Assembly (NCBI RefSeq): GCF_029227915.1 | Contig: NC_079882.1 | Coordinates: 7,626,001 to 7,690,000, forward strand | Length of the DNA: 64,000 bases | Origin: Hydractinia symbiolongicarpus | Taxonomy: Eukaryota; Cnidaria; Hydrozoa; Anthoathecata; Hydractiniidae | Direction of reading: 5' to 3' | Shown here: piece by piece, positions 1-12,367 of the stretch | How the letters are laid out: every line of letters begins with the position of its first letter | How positions within the stretch are numbered: position 1 is the first letter of the stretch | Made by a program: the position numbers and the translations under genes | The notes under the pieces: generated by a model | Databases searched by the model: none | Told to the model about the DNA's origin: nothing | What the model saw: the letters and a program-made list of their open reading frames with translations, nothing else

Positions 1-182
1 GCATTAAATTAGCTGTAAATTCTGTTCTGACCAAAGAGTCTTCTGTTTCTAGGCGCGTGCACATCTAAATAAATTAAGCCCAATTTATTACTTAGACACA
101 TTTTGCTTTCTAATTGGTATTCTAAATGCAAAGTCTGCTAAAGGTTGAAGGCAAAGTGGATAGGGATACTAATAATTGGTTA

Positions 183-500
183 CTAGGCGATAAGGCCCAT
201 GAAAAAATCCACTTCGGCAGGAGTACAATAAAGAATGTCCTTTTAATTTTGATGACGTAACAATGACCAGTCGGTGCAAAAAAAAATTTTCAGAATTTTA
301 TTTAGCCGTTGCCTCTATTGTGTAGGGCTGACCAAGAGAATGCATAGGTATTTTGATGACGTCATCAACACGTCCGTTTTAAAACGGGTCGTAGGACCCA
401 GCTTTGGGAAACTTACTCAGGGTGGTCCCAGGTTTTCCCTAGTTACTCACGCGGGAGGTGGCATCAGTAATTTCCACTCGTTTCCAAGTTATTTGGAGGT
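183..500 (+). repeat. Family A repeat, partial copy 1
   Basis: Starts with GATAAGGCCCATG and AATCCACTT, the same terminal motif as the complete copy at 2169-2769. It also carries the internal landmarks of that family: a GATGACGTCATC palindrome at about 355 and a degenerate block from GTCCGTTTTAAAACGGG to GGTGGTCCC. The right inverted end is not recognisable, so the end coordinate is approximate. The 91-codon frame at 274-549 lies inside it, has no family resemblance and is best ignored. Confidence 0.6.
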
Positions 501-1676
501 TGTGATGTCATGGACTGAACGGAGTGAGATCCATTACAAAAAATTATAGTTTCAGTTTTATTGGGTACAGATTGCCAAATTGTAGCTTAGATCACTTTCA
601 AACGTGACTTAGATATGTAATAATTTTTTTCCTGATTTTAAAATTAATAACAACATTAATAAAAATATAGGCCTCACCAAAAAGATTAATTGTGCGTATA
701 TTATTCTGTTTGTCAGATGCTACTATAGTTTCAAATTTAATATCAGAAGTATTTATATAGCTCTGACAAAATTTTTATAAACAGCGGGTTATTTATGCTT
801 CGATATTATTTACAAAGGCCAAAAAGCCCATACTCACTAGGATTAAACAACAAATTTTAAGTGACTTATTATCAGGGTAGTATTTAAGAAAAATTTTGGC
901 AGCTTTCATTTTAAAAGTAAACAAAACCCCAAAGCCATTTTTTGGGGGTTTGAGTGTTAGCTATATAAGAGTGTTAGTTAGCGATATAATACGATTTGAG
1001 TGTAACAATTTGATTGTTAGCTATACGATATAATATATTATATCGTATAGCTAACACTCAGAATTCGGTGGTTGTGTAAGGTAGAATATTTTGAATCTAA
1101 TTTCCGAAAACACGTCAAAGATAAGTTGATTCAAATAAAGGTAAAAAATATCATTTTTCACAAATAAAATTTTTAAGGAAGCACAATATGAACAGCTTTT
1201 TTGTTGATTTTAGAAAGTTTTCAATATTAAATGTAGAGTAGCCAGATTTCCGTATGAGAAACAAAGTTACTCAAAACAAAGCTAGGGAAAAGCTAGAAAA
1301 CATTTCATTCTCGCATCAACATCAACATAACAAGCAAACAGATAAATGAAAAACAAACAGGAACTTTCAACTTTTAATTGTATCAAACATACTATCATAT
1401 AAACTCCTGCAAAAAAATTCCATTGCTCACCTTTCATCAAAACCAAAGCAAGCCAAATTAATTAAGCTATGCGCGTTCAAAAAACCTTATGTCGACGGTG
1501 ACAAAGAGAAAGTATTTAAAAAAAGATTAACTAGTTGTCTAGGTAACATGTAGGGTATGTTTACACTTTACGCGTTTTTTTAGCAAAGCCACAACAGCAG
1601 TTCCATAGAATTGAAAAAAAATCACACAACAGTTTGATATGCTTGCGGCTCTTGTGGGAATTATTTAATCGCTAGT
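501..1676. other. Non-coding AT-rich stretch
   Basis: No reading frame, RNA or transposon end was recognised apart from the palindrome at 1016-1055. Just before it, at about 950-1005, imperfect copies of GTGTTAG and TAGCGATATAATACG resemble the palindrome arms, so the palindrome may be the most regular part of a small locally amplified motif. Confidence 0.5.
1016..1055. repeat. 40-bp perfect palindrome
   Basis: The 20 bases GTTAGCTATACGATATAATA are followed immediately by their exact reverse complement, with no spacer and no mismatch. The flanks hold partial copies of the same words (GAGTGTTAG before, CTAACACTC after), which extends imperfect symmetry by several bases. Confidence 0.9.
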
Positions 1677-2000
1677 CGTTAGTCAATAAGTTCCGTGGAG
1701 AAATCCACTGATGCAGGATAAAAATGGAAAAAAGCGCCATTTGAATTTTGATGACATCAGCAACCCATTTAAAAAAAAAATTAGAACCTTGTTTTCACGT
1801 TGCCTCTATTGTGTGGAGCTTAAAGCGCTGACAGAGAAAATGTATATAATCACGTGCTTTTGATGAATGGGTAATGAGAATTTGCTGACGTCAGCAAAGT
1901 CGCCAATAAAAAAATATTTGTACTCATTGCCTTCATCCTATAGATCTTGAAACGATGATTACGAAATGTATAGGATTATGTACTTAATTAATTTAATATA
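1677..2000 (+). repeat. Family A repeat, partial copy 2
   Basis: Begins with the degraded end motif TCCGTGGAGAAATCCACT and shares several blocks with the complete copy at 2169-2769: the short block CGTTGCCTCTATTGTGTG (also in copy 1), the GCTGACGTCAGC palindrome at about 1884, and TATAGATCTTGAAACG at about 1940. No right inverted end is seen, so it is probably truncated. Confidence 0.6.
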
Positions 2001-2146
2001 GGATATAGACGTTATAAAGTCAGAAAATTTTATATTTAAGACATTTTAAGTATTTCATTTCATTTAAGACATTTTAAGTATTTCAGCTACATGAAGGGGA
2101 AATGAACACATCCACTTTTCCTGTTACCGACACACAGACCACACAC

Positions 2147-2884
2147 TCTCCGTATTATTATAAGAGACTAGTCGATAAAGCCCGTGGAGAAATCCACTTA
2201 GGCAGAAGGACAATGAAAAAACACGGGTTGTTTCAGATGTTTTGCTGACGTCAGCAGTGCAGATACAAAAAAAAATAGCGACATTTTCTTCATTCGTTGT
2301 CTGTAATAAGTGGAGGTTGAAATACTAAGCAAAATAATGTTGAGGATCATATGTTTTCGACGAACGCCTAAGGAAATACAAAGAGTTTAAAAACACCTGC
2401 CAAAACACAACAATTTTGTAAATTTGTATACCTGTTGCCTTCATCGTATAGATCTTGAAACGCTGTTCAAAAAAAATGTGTAGGATCATGTATCTTTGAC
2501 AAACGGTTGCAGAGATATTAGGGATTGAAGGTTTTTTTGATGACGTCATCCACCCATCCATTCCGAAACGGATTTGGCGACCCAGGTTCAGGAAACTACA
2601 AAAATTGATAGGGACCACCTGACCACCTTTGATTTCGCCGAAAAACTTATGTCTAATATGTTAAAATTCCAAGCCTTATATTTTGTATTTGCAAAAAAAT
2701 CTAAAACAACTTAGTTTTCTATTGCTCTTCTGCCTAAGTGGATTACTCCACGGGCTTTAATATCGACTATTTTAAATTATATTAAGATATTGACGTCAAA
2801 GTGGTAATATTGACGTAGCCTTGTAACGTGACAAAATTTAATATTTCGCACACACACACACAGTCTCCGTATTATTATAAGAGA
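2147..2884. repeat. 21-bp direct repeats around a family A element
   Basis: A 21-bp word beginning TCTCCGTATTATTATAAG occurs at 2147-2167, one base before the complete family A element, and again in identical form at 2864-2884, about 95 bp beyond the element. Both copies follow a CA-rich run. They are too far from the right element end to be a simple target duplication. They may instead be the recurrent tail of a neighbouring repeat. Confidence 0.6.
2169..2769. mobile_element. Family A non-autonomous inverted-repeat element, complete copy
   Basis: The left end TAGTCGATAAAGCCCGTGG, continuing through AATCCACTTAGGCAGAAG, matches the reverse complement of the right end (2730-2769) over about 40 bases with a few differences. 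The interior of about 500 bp has no credible coding potential. It contains two TGACGTCA palindromes and a block around 2440 that recurs in the other copies. A superfamily cannot be assigned because no clean target duplication is seen. Confidence 0.75.
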
Positions 2885-2982
2885 TTTGAAGCGGTTTTCA
2901 GTTCCTGTTCAACAAATTCGCTTGCTGTAAAGAACACGCTATTTTACCGCCCGTGAGACGGCCTAAAATGGCGTAATTTAAA

Positions 2983-3039
2983 GGACCCGCTCTGCGGACC
3001 TCAGGAAATTAAAAGGGTTTTTTAGGACCCGCTCTGCGG
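2983..3039. repeat. Short GC-rich tandem duplication
   Basis: GGACCCGCTCTGCGG is present twice, at 2983-2997 and 3025-3039, 42 bp apart, in an otherwise AT-rich background. The core CCCGCTCTGCGGG can fold on itself. No function is apparent. Confidence 0.6.
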
Positions 3040-3239
3040 GCTTAGAAAAGAAAGGGTTAACAAGACGAACTAAAAAGATATGCGTCGTTTTGCAGAAGCC
3101 ATTTGCGGGATTTCGTTATTACAAAAAAATATTCAGTCTACGATACATTTACAACTTCGTTTACATTCTCGGTTAATCTCGAAGAGTTCTGAATAAGAGA
3201 ATGCATTAAAATCTACATTTCTTTTTCTAAATTCAGTTA

Positions 3240-3860
3240 TTCCTCTTCTTCGCCAATAATTCGCCAATAATTCGCCAATTATTTTTCCTCTTCCTCATTC
3301 TTCTTCCCCCGTCAATAATTAGTCTTCTTCTGCCAATAATTTTTTGTCACTAATTTGTCTTCTTTGGCAATATTTTGTCTTCTTCGTTAATAATTCGTCT
3401 TCTCCCACCAATAATTCGTCTTCTTCCGCTAATAAATTGCCTTATCGTCAATAATTCGTCTTTTTCCGCCTATAATTTGTCTTCTTCGGCTATCAATTCA
3501 TCTTCTTCTGCTAATAATTTGTCTTCTTCTGCTAATAATACGTTTTTTTTCTCCTAATAATTCGTTTTCTTCCGCCAATAATTTGTCTTCTTCGTCAATA
3601 ATTCGTCTTTTTCTCCCAGTAATTCGTCTTCTCTGCTAACAATTCGTCTTCTCCGCCAATAATTCGTCTTCATCTGACAGTTATTTGTCCTCTTTCTCCA
3701 ATTATTCGTCTCTTTCACCGAAAAATTCGTCTTCTTGAAATAATTCTTCCTGACTATCCATTAATTTGTCTTCTTCCGCCCTTAATTTATTTTTCTAAGC
3801 AGTAATGCCTCCAATATTGCCTTCTTCCTCCATTAATTCGTCTTCAACATCCAATAAAAC
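3240..3860. repeat. Degenerate TTC-rich minisatellite, unit about 20 bp
   Basis: About thirty diverged copies of a unit close to AATAATTCGTCTTCTTCCGC fill this stretch, with unit length drifting between 18 and 22 bases. A serine-rich frame inside (3375-3557) simply translates the repeat. Neither flank holds a gene that would use it. Confidence 0.85.
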
Positions 3861-5847
3861 TTCGCCCTACAAAACGAGTAAAGCGAAATCTTGTAGTTCT
3901 AAAATTATATTACGAAATCAGCTCATAGGAATACGAGATTTTTGGAACTTGTTCTACATCTGAATTACAATAACCATGTATCGCACTTGAAATTGCTCGC
4001 TCGCGTCTTTTATAGTCCTTATACAGGACAACAGCCGGGCGCACATATAAAATGTAAACAACAAAACAATGTGCACATGTTTATCAGTGCAATGTTTTCT
4101 TTTTATTGTTCGATTGTAATTCGACCAAACAAGGTTCATTTCTCATGACCAAAATAAAGATGAACAAAGGGATTTTCAGCTGAGTGATTTATGATAATTG
4201 GTAAGTTATTTATTCACATCAGCTAAGGCTCTATACCCTTTCGAAGATTTTTCCTATATAAAAATTATCTTTATGCTTAAAACAACGATATCGTTTGTGA
4301 AGAAAAACACAAGGTTACTGCTACGAACAATTTAGGTTGTAAAATGCCTTTAAAGTTACAAAGAGAGAAGAAAAACTCGAAAATGAATTAAGTCACGAAG
4401 TTTACGGAAGGTTAAATCTACCTTACCACAAAGCCTTCAAAAAACCGGTAAAGTTTGGAAAATCATTGCGACTTCCTGTCCCATTTGTCCTTACTATGTA
4501 TTGTATTCAAAGTTCAAACAAAAAGGAAAGGGCTGATATCGGTAAGATGTTCAAATAACAATATATTCAAAGTAGTTATTTGTCTATACGTTAAGAGATT
4601 TATCAGAAACTAATTAGTGCTACCTCGGTAGACAGCATGGTGGTACAAGAAAATACGCATATATTTTGAATTTCTGTCGTATTCTATTTGGTCTATAATT
4701 CACGAGAGAGCATAATTTATAGGCTACCATGTATACACATTGTGTTATTGCTGTATAAATTTATGCTATGAAAAAGTGTGTACAGTGGACACTTTATCTT
4801 GACCTCGCAATAGATCACGTTTTGTTATAAGCAACACAAATCCGAACCAAGATTCAATGTTGGTTAGGTTATTGTATTTTCCTGACTCAACTGTTGGTTA
4901 ATCCTTGCCTATACGTAGGACAACTAAATCCACGTGTTTGCTTGTTCAGTCAGGTTGGTGCGAAACTTACATGACGTTTGGTGGAGAAAAATTAAGGTCA
5001 CGGAAACTATTGCTGTTAACCATTGTTGTTTTTCAAAAAGAGTGTAAAGAAAAATTAACTCATACTTTACGAACAAACGATATGCGGAAATCGTATTCCA
5101 TTGTCCGTGCAATTTAAGGCTTACAGTGGAACTTGCGCAAAGAAGCGGTAGCGCACATTTAGAATTTATAAACAAAAATATGTTATTGTTTAGTATTTGC
5201 AATTTATATCAACTTACTGACAACAAAAAATGTGGCGGCGCAGGCTAAAGTTTGTTGCCAGGTGTGTAGCTTTTTTATCTGCGGGGAAGATCACTGGAAT
5301 GTGCGCAAATGCAAGTCATGTGACAAGTCTCGATAATAAAGAATATGAGCAATAGGACAAGACAAAATATGTTGAACAAGGAAGGCATGCATAAACAACA
5401 TGCATTACACATGTTAAGAAAAAAAAAATGTTTTATGTTTGTTTCTGTCGAGGGTAAGTGATCATGCAAACATTTTTGAATTGTTTGACTCTATGTTATT
5501 TAGAAAAGAATCTCAAGGTTACTTGGTGTACGATCTTAACCCTAATGATGATTCACTTCTCTTCTTACCAGAACACTTCTGTAGCTAAAAGTCCAAACAG
5601 TTCTTTTCTGTCCTCTGATAACTTTCTTCTGTTTAAAACACTTTAAGTGTGAAACACATCTCTCTCTTCCAACCCGTCAGTTTTGAATTAGGTATATTAA
5701 CCCAACTATTTAAGGAATTCGACAAATTTTTGTTTTAGCTGGTCCCAAATTACCCACACAAAGCTAGGAAAAAAATAACTGATACAACCACAAGAACACA
5801 TGACCCTATATACTGATCAGTGTTTCAAGCTGTAAAAAATAAAGGCA
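3861..5847. other. Non-coding stretch
   Basis: About 2 kb with several frames of 60-92 codons on both strands. None shows a recognisable domain, compositional bias or paired splice sites. No transposon ends were recognised. Confidence 0.5.
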
Positions 5848-5994
5848 ATAGATGACTTGCTATAAGCTTTGTTTACATTTTTTTCGGCGGGCAAATAGTT
5901 TTTTTAACCAATTAGATCTTCTAAAAAGAATTGCTTTATTTTGCCTGGCAAAAAAAGAGAAACAAAAAAATTATCAAGATAGCAAGTCATCTAT
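5848..5994. mobile_element. Small hairpin MITE
   Basis: ATAGATGACTTGCTAT at 5848-5863 is the exact reverse complement of 5979-5994, enclosing 115 bp of non-coding DNA. The size and structure are those of a miniature inverted-repeat element. A target duplication is not clear. Confidence 0.6.
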
Positions 5995-6299
5995 AGGCTA
6001 ACAGATTTCATCATCATCTCCAAAATAATCCCTTTTTATAAGGTGGGATAATTGCTAAGGTGGGATAATTACTGATGTCTTCAAAATTTTATTTCTGTAT
6101 ATACCTAACCATAGATGGATGCCAGCATGAGGTTGTTTTTTTACTTTTCAACGATAAGCTCTATGGCTCTGGCATTTGCGTGGCAGAAAAAAATGCTAGG
6201 ATTTAGGGAATGGAGGTCTTTTTCCTTGGATTTCTTCTAACGAAAACATTGTTGAGGTTATCTCTGTGTCTCTGTCTGTCTGTGTGTAACAGGCAAAGT

Positions 6300-6857
6300 G
6301 GATGTGTTTATTTTCCTTTTTGATGCAGCTGAAAAACTCATGTCTCAAATGCTAAATTATATGACGTTACAGCACCGCTTTACATTACAATGCACTTTAA
6401 ACTTTCAGACTAGGGACCACTTGGGACTTTGGTAAATTAATCAAATCTGGGTCCTGAATTCGTTTTGGAATGGACAGTTTGGTGACGTATCAAAATACCT
6501 TCAAACTACAATATTTCCGCAACCGTTTGTCAAAAGTACATGATTCTCTACATTTTCTTGATCAGCGTTTCAAGATTTATATAATAAAGGCGATGGGTAT
6601 ACAGAAAAAGTTTTGTACTCTGGGGTTAGGCTCAGTAAAATTTTTAAACCTTTGTATTTTCTTAACCATTTTTCAAAAGTGCATGATACTATACATGTTT
6701 TTCATCAGCGTTTCCAGCTCTACAGAATAGAGGCAACGTGTAAAAAAATTTCTGGTTTTTTTGTGTGTATTCACGGGTCCTTGCACACGTCATCAAAATT
6801 TAAGTTATGGTTCTCTTTTTCCTAAGTGGATTTTTCCACAGGCCTTATCTACTATTA
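6300..6857 (-). repeat. Family A repeat, inverted copy
   Basis: Reads as the reverse complement of the 2169-2769 element. It has CAGCGTTTCAAGAT at about 6565 (against ATCTTGAAACGCTG), GGGACCAC at about 6413 and the terminal CCTAAGTGGATTTTTCCAC at about 6825-6845 followed by GGCCTTATC. Internal blocks appear rearranged or duplicated. Two 70-86 codon frames inside are translations of the repeat. Confidence 0.65.
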
Positions 6858-7310
6858 AACCATTATTGAGTGTAGATTGATGCCTTCTGATTTTTTTGAA
6901 TTCATTTAAATCCTAAGAATGCTTCTGTAAAGAAATGGAATGATAATTACTTTGCTTTGCCTATTTTTCCTGCCACGCAAATGCCAAAGCCAAAAGAGCT
7001 TACCACTAAAAATGTAAAATTAAAAACATTAATTGCAAACAAACATGCAGATCAAGTTTTAGAGTCATCCTAAAAAAATTAAGAGGCCTTCAATAAGCAA
7101 AATATCATCTTACACAATCTGTTAATATATTTATATGAAAGTCAGGCACTAATAATCGCCGTAAGAACAGTTGATCAGAAAAACTGCGTAAATGGGACTG
7201 GAACTCTAAGGAGTGAAGGTGTCGCGCACGGTAGGACAGATGTCAGGTGTGAGCATCGTCAGACCGTTACCCAGCTATCACATCACAAGGTAGATAACAC
7301 TAGGTTGAGG

Positions 7311-10302
7311 ATGGCTAATGTAAATGTTGGTACTGTAAGAGGTAGAGCAGGTGAAGTAATTGAAATGTTAGAACGTAGATCTGTTGATATGTGTTGTGTT
7401 CAGGAAGTCAGGTGGAGAGGAGCTTCAGTGAGATTTGTGGAAGGTAGGAGGGCAAGGTAAAAGCTTTTTTGGATTGGTAATAATAATGTATATGGAGGAG
7501 CTGGCATATTCCTTGCAGAGAAGTGGGTAGGAAAAGTAATAGATGTTATGCGTGTTAATGGTCGTATTATAGTGATAAAGTTTTTAATAGGTAATAGAAT
7601 TGTCACTTTTCTGTCAGGTTATGTTCCACAGTGTGGACTGAGTGAGGAATATAAAGATAAGTTTTACGATGAGTTAATAGCAGTCACATCAAAGTTTGAA
7701 GAAACTGAGCTTGTCATGGTGGGCGGCGAGTTTAATAGGCATGTTGGAAAGTCATTTGAAGGTTATAGGGGTGTACATGGAGGCTATGGATTTGGGAACA
7801 GAAATTAGGAAGGGGAGAGATTGTTTGAGTTCGGAATGGCAACGGACATGGTGGTTTGCAACACATCATTCAGTAAGCGACAGAGTAGACCGATAACGTA
7901 TGAGTCAGGTGGTTGTAAGACACAGATAGATTACTTTCTGGTTAGAAAGTCAGACAAGAAAGTGGTGAAGGACGTGAAAGTTATATCGGGGGAAGAGTGT
8001 GTCTCCCAGCATAGTTTGCTGGTTTGTGATATTATCTTGAAGAGTATTAAAGAAGCCAAGGGAAAGCACAGGCACCATCGTAAAGTCTGGAAGCTGAAGG
8101 AAGAGATTGTAGCAAGACAATTTAGTGCAAAAGTTCAGCAGTTAGCCCACAATGGTCAATGTGATAGTGACAATGTTGAAAGTACTTGGACTACTTTGAA
8201 GAATTGTCTTCTAGAAGCTTCTGATGATACCTGTGGGTGGACGAAAGGACCAGCTAGACATAGACAGACCTGGTGGTGGAATAATGAGGTTGACCAGTGT
8301 ATAAAGGAAAAGAGGAAACTTTGGAAAAAGTGGAAGTCAGGTGGTAGTATAAATATTTACTTAGAAGGTAAGCGTCACGCTCGTACAGCAGTGTATAAGG
8401 CAAAATCAGAAGCAGAGAGAAACAGTTGCAGATGTGTTAAGAAGGGAAGACCAGCGCAATGAAGTATTTAAGATAGCAAAGCAGATGAAGAAGACTAATC
8501 AAGATGTTGTAGGTGAGAAGTGTATACATAATGATGAAGGTGTTTTGGCTAGCACAGAGAAGGACAAAAGGGTAGCTTGGAAGGATTATTTTCAAAGGTT
8601 GCTTAACACTGAGTTTAATTGGGATGAGGATAATTTGTCTGATGATGATGTTGTAGAAGGGCTAGCTATGCAGATCAAGACAGAATGGGTAGTGGAGTCT
8701 ATTAGGAAATTAATGATTGGTAAGGCTGCAGGAATATCAGGTATTGTTGCAGAGATGGTAAAAGCATCTGGATATATTGGAGTTGTGCTTATTACAAGTC
8801 TTGCTAATCAGATTATTAAAGGATGGTGCTATTCCGTATGAGTGGCAGTTGAGTGTAATAGTGAATTGTTTCAAGGAAAAGGGTGTTGCATTAGAAAGAT
8901 GTAACTATAGAGGTTTGAAGTTGGTTGATCAAGTAATGAAAGTTATTGAAAGAGTGATTGATAAGTTACTTAGAGAAAGAATTGATATAGATAAGATGCA
9001 ATTTGGTTTTGTTCCAGGGTGTGGCACTACAGATGCCATATTTTTTACTCAGACAGCTTCAGTAAAAGCTTTTGATAGAGTGCCACATAAGTGTCACTTA
9101 AGTCAATTGGTGGGCTATGAGGAAATTAGGTGTGGATGAGTGCCTAGTTACGATGGTACAGTCTATGTACAGCAATGCTAGAAGTCGTTTCAGGATTAAC
9201 GATTCACTTAGTGATGAATTTAGTGTAAATGTTGGTGTATATCAGGGTTATGTACTTAGTCCTTTGTTGCTTGTTCTAGTCTTAGAAGCGCTGTCGATAG
9301 AGTTCAGAACAGGTTGTCCATGGGAGTTATTGTATGCAGATGATTTGCTTCTCATAGCAGAGTCGATGGAAGAATTAGTTGAAAAGTGGAAGAAAGGACT
9401 AGAAGATAAAAGGCCAAGGGTGAACACAGCAAAGTCTAAAGTCATGATTGGTAGCATTGAAGCCGAGTGTGACCTTGTAGTTGGAAAGTGGCCTTGTGGA
9501 GTTTGCAGGAAAGGGGTTGGTAGTAACTCAATTTTTTGTCAGAAGAAGTGCAGTAATATTGGTGGAAGGTTAAGAGCTGACATTCAGTTTGTATGCAAGC
9601 ATTGCAAAGGTGAGATTCTAGAGAATGAACTATTTCCAGCTTCAATGATGCACAACAGTGGCTCGTTAGAGATAGTTGAGAACTTCTGTTACTTAGGTGA
9701 TACGTTGAGCAGTGAAGGGGGTGTTGGAAGAAGTGTTACTTGCAGGATAGGTTCTGCTTGGAAAAAGTTCAGAGAGTTACTTCCTTTCTTCGTGACTAGC
9801 AGAGTCTTGTCAATTGAGTTAAAAGGTAGGTTGTATGAGACCTGTGTAAGAAGTGTATGTTGTATGCTAGTGAGACATGGGCAGTGAAGCATGATAAGGA
9901 ATGATATGAGAATGGTTAGGTGGATGTGTAACGCCAGTCTGGGAGACAGAAAGTGTTCGGATGAGCTAAGAAGCAGGCTAAGTATCCGTAGAAATAAAGA
10001 TGTTATCCAGATAAGAAGATTGCATTGGCTGGGGCTCATGGAAAGAATGGAGGAGGATAATTGGGCAAGTGAAGAGAAAAGTGTAAAAAGAAAGTGTAGA
10101 GACTTGATAGTTCCTGGTGCAAAGCCAAGAGGCAGACCGAGAAAGACTTGGCAGGAGGTTATAAGGACAGACCTGATACAGAGGAAGTTGAGTTTAGATC
10201 TTACACAGTCTAGATCAGATTGGAAGAGGGTCATTAATATACCCCGTCCAACCCATGCTAGCATGGAAAATGGACTTAAGCCGAGAATGATGATGATGAG
10301 GC
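7311..10302 (+). pseudogene. Degenerate non-LTR retrotransposon (LINE) with endonuclease and reverse transcriptase
   Basis: A LINE polyprotein broken into several frames. Order: an AP-type endonuclease start at 7311 (motifs VQEVRWRG and GGEFNRHVG, the latter normally GDFN); a stop at 7458; a stop at 7806; endonuclease end with GEECVSQHSLLV (about 8000); a frame change near 8450; then the reverse transcriptase with KAAGISG, NYRGLKL, FGFVPG, KAFDRVPHK, a GVYQGYVLSPLL block and LYADDLLL near 9335. After these come a Cys-rich segment (C..C pairs, 9490-9610) and a tail with RGRPRKTW ending about 10225. Residues are missing before KAFDR near 9050, so the motif A aspartate is lost. An (ATG)n tail sits at 10287-10300. 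The endonuclease and tail resemble RTE/BovB-like animal LINEs, but the clade is uncertain. The element is not functional as it stands; its 5' untranslated part probably begins near 7190. Confidence 0.9.
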
Positions 10303-12030
10303 ATCTTATTTATCTATATATAGAGAAACCTCCATTTCTGATGTGCAAAATGCACCTAGGCCACCTAATTATCTTGAAAACCACATAAATTTATCAATAT
10401 TATTTAAAAAAAGACCTAAAATCTAAAAAAAAAATTTCTGTTTAAAGTGGTACCTGCGTTTTATATTTCTTGACCAAAGTTTGAATTTATATCTCCTAAT
10501 AACAAGCTTCAATGAGAAACTGTGATATCCTTATTCTTTGATGATTTATTTAAAAACCTATACTGTGTTGGTTCTCGTTTAACTGTCACGAAAAGTTACA
10601 ATTTGTTTAATTCTACAGGTACAATTCTAAATTCGACCTTCATCAGGATATGCTTGTTAGGTTTAAACTTCCCCATAATGAACATTTTTAAGCAACATGT
10701 ATTGCCACAGCACACTCTTTTTTATAAGTAGTGATATTTTTTAGTCCCATTATACTTATGAAAAGTCCTTTTTGGCCCTAATAATGCTACAATATATTCT
10801 TAATAATGTACGAATACAATATTTGCAGAATAACAACATGCTTTAGCAACAATTAAAATGCAAGCAATTTTTTAAAAAAATTATAGAAAATTTAAGGTAT
10901 GAATGTTCACATAAATGAAGAAAATATATAGAACTATTCCTCTCTATATGTCAAGCTGTTTTCTCTCACATTTTAGACAGAAATAGCATATAGAAAAAAG
11001 CTTGTCCCAAAAGTTGTTAAAGTTGACAAAAATTTAAGGTTCTTAAATTTTAAAACATATCCTATATAAGTTGTTAGATGCTTCAATGACTCAAAAACGA
11101 AATAATTAGAGCAGGGGCTCACTTTTGTAAGAAATCTTGGCTAATTGAAAATGGGGACTCCCAATGAAATTGTTTAAGGTTTATTGTTTCATCACTACCC
11201 ATTTTAAATATAGATAAGGATGAACATGGGTCTTGAATGACTATATTGAAGCTTTTTTTAGATTTAGCCGGATTTTTAATCTTTTTTAGCATTTTAAACA
11301 GATTTCGCAAAAAAAATCACTTTACAGATGCGTGAGAAGTCTAGGGCACTTTAACCCATGTCAATCAGTCAGTCATGAGAATTAACTTACCTGATGGCTT
11401 CCCAGCACGGTTTTGCTATGGGAAGTTAAATTTTTTCATCTGCTTTTCATTGATCACTTACAAAATGTTTTTATGTTTGTTCCAAGTTACTTTGTTGAAA
11501 ATATCAGAAACAAATATGTAGATAGTTTACTTTTTTGACATTTTATGTTTTACTGATTTTGTAGTCTATTTCTAATCATTTCACCATTTTTTTGAAGAAA
11601 AACCCTATCAAGTTATATACCATTGGAAAAGAAATTTTAAGCAGGTTTTGAATATCCCATTTTCAACTCATGTCTCTTTCAATATTTTTATATGCTTATG
11701 CTTCTAAATTTTAAATTAGAATCATGCTTCACTGATGTTTAATTTTAAGGGACTTCCCAGTCTGACCATATTGAGAATGGGAATTTCTTTAAAATTAAAT
11801 TCTGTAAAAATAAAAATTATGCTTGTAAATAGATTGTATGTATATAAATTGTATCTTATGTATAAGTTAGTAGTACAGTTTTAAGGAAATAAAATCAAAT
11901 CTAATTGTGTAAACACCAACATATTATTATAGGTTTTTGTATCCAATCAAAATTTCATCGTGTAAACATAGCCCTAGCTAACAGTCACAAGCCATGAATC
12001 ATAACTTGGAAGTCTTAATAAGTGTTGCTG
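10303..12030. other. Non-coding stretch upstream of the beta-helix gene
   Basis: AT-rich DNA with no frame above 70 codons and no inverted ends recognised. The distal part may contain the promoter and 5' untranslated exon of the gene whose ATG is at 12368, but no specific signal was identified. Confidence 0.5.
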
Positions 12031-12066
12031 GATAAATTGTCTGGCCTAGATTGCAATAGCTATCTA
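12031..12066 (+). pseudogene. Short relic resembling the start of the beta-helix gene
   Basis: GATAAATTGTCTGGCCTAG followed by ATTGCAAT closely matches the gene's own codons at about 12450-12485 (GATGAATTGTCTGGTATAG, ATTGCAAT). It translates as DKLSGLDCN against DELSGIDCN. The similarity fades on both sides and a stop follows. It looks like the residue of a tandem duplicate of the gene's 5' end. The match is short, so chance is not excluded. Confidence 0.4.
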
Positions 12067-12367
12067 CAGAGAAAGTCGAGTTGATGCTAGGTTTTACTCT
12101 AAAAAATCAATTTTAGAGTCCAAAGTAGATATGTTTGAAAAAAGACTGTCAATGCCAGTTAGGAGACACCTCTTTTGTGATAAATTGATCAAAAATGTTA
12201 ATAAAGCTGCCATGTTTGTAATTCTTTTAATATACCCCACAAAAATTTAGACATTTAGTAAGGTATACTACTTCAATATTGTGATATTCTGTTTGCATGG
12301 TGTGTATCTGAAAGATCTTCTTTAATCTCTTTCTTGCCATAGGCATTAATAACCACATTGCAGAAAA

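Noticed and set aside
2169-2769. Helitron for the family A repeat
   Set aside because: Both ends are inverted copies of each other, which Helitrons lack, and no 3' CTRR hairpin was found.
3375-3557. Serine-rich frame
   Set aside because: Direct translation of the TTC-rich minisatellite; no gene context.
7400-10264. Minus-strand frames across the LINE
   Set aside because: They are antisense shadows of the endonuclease/reverse transcriptase coding strand.
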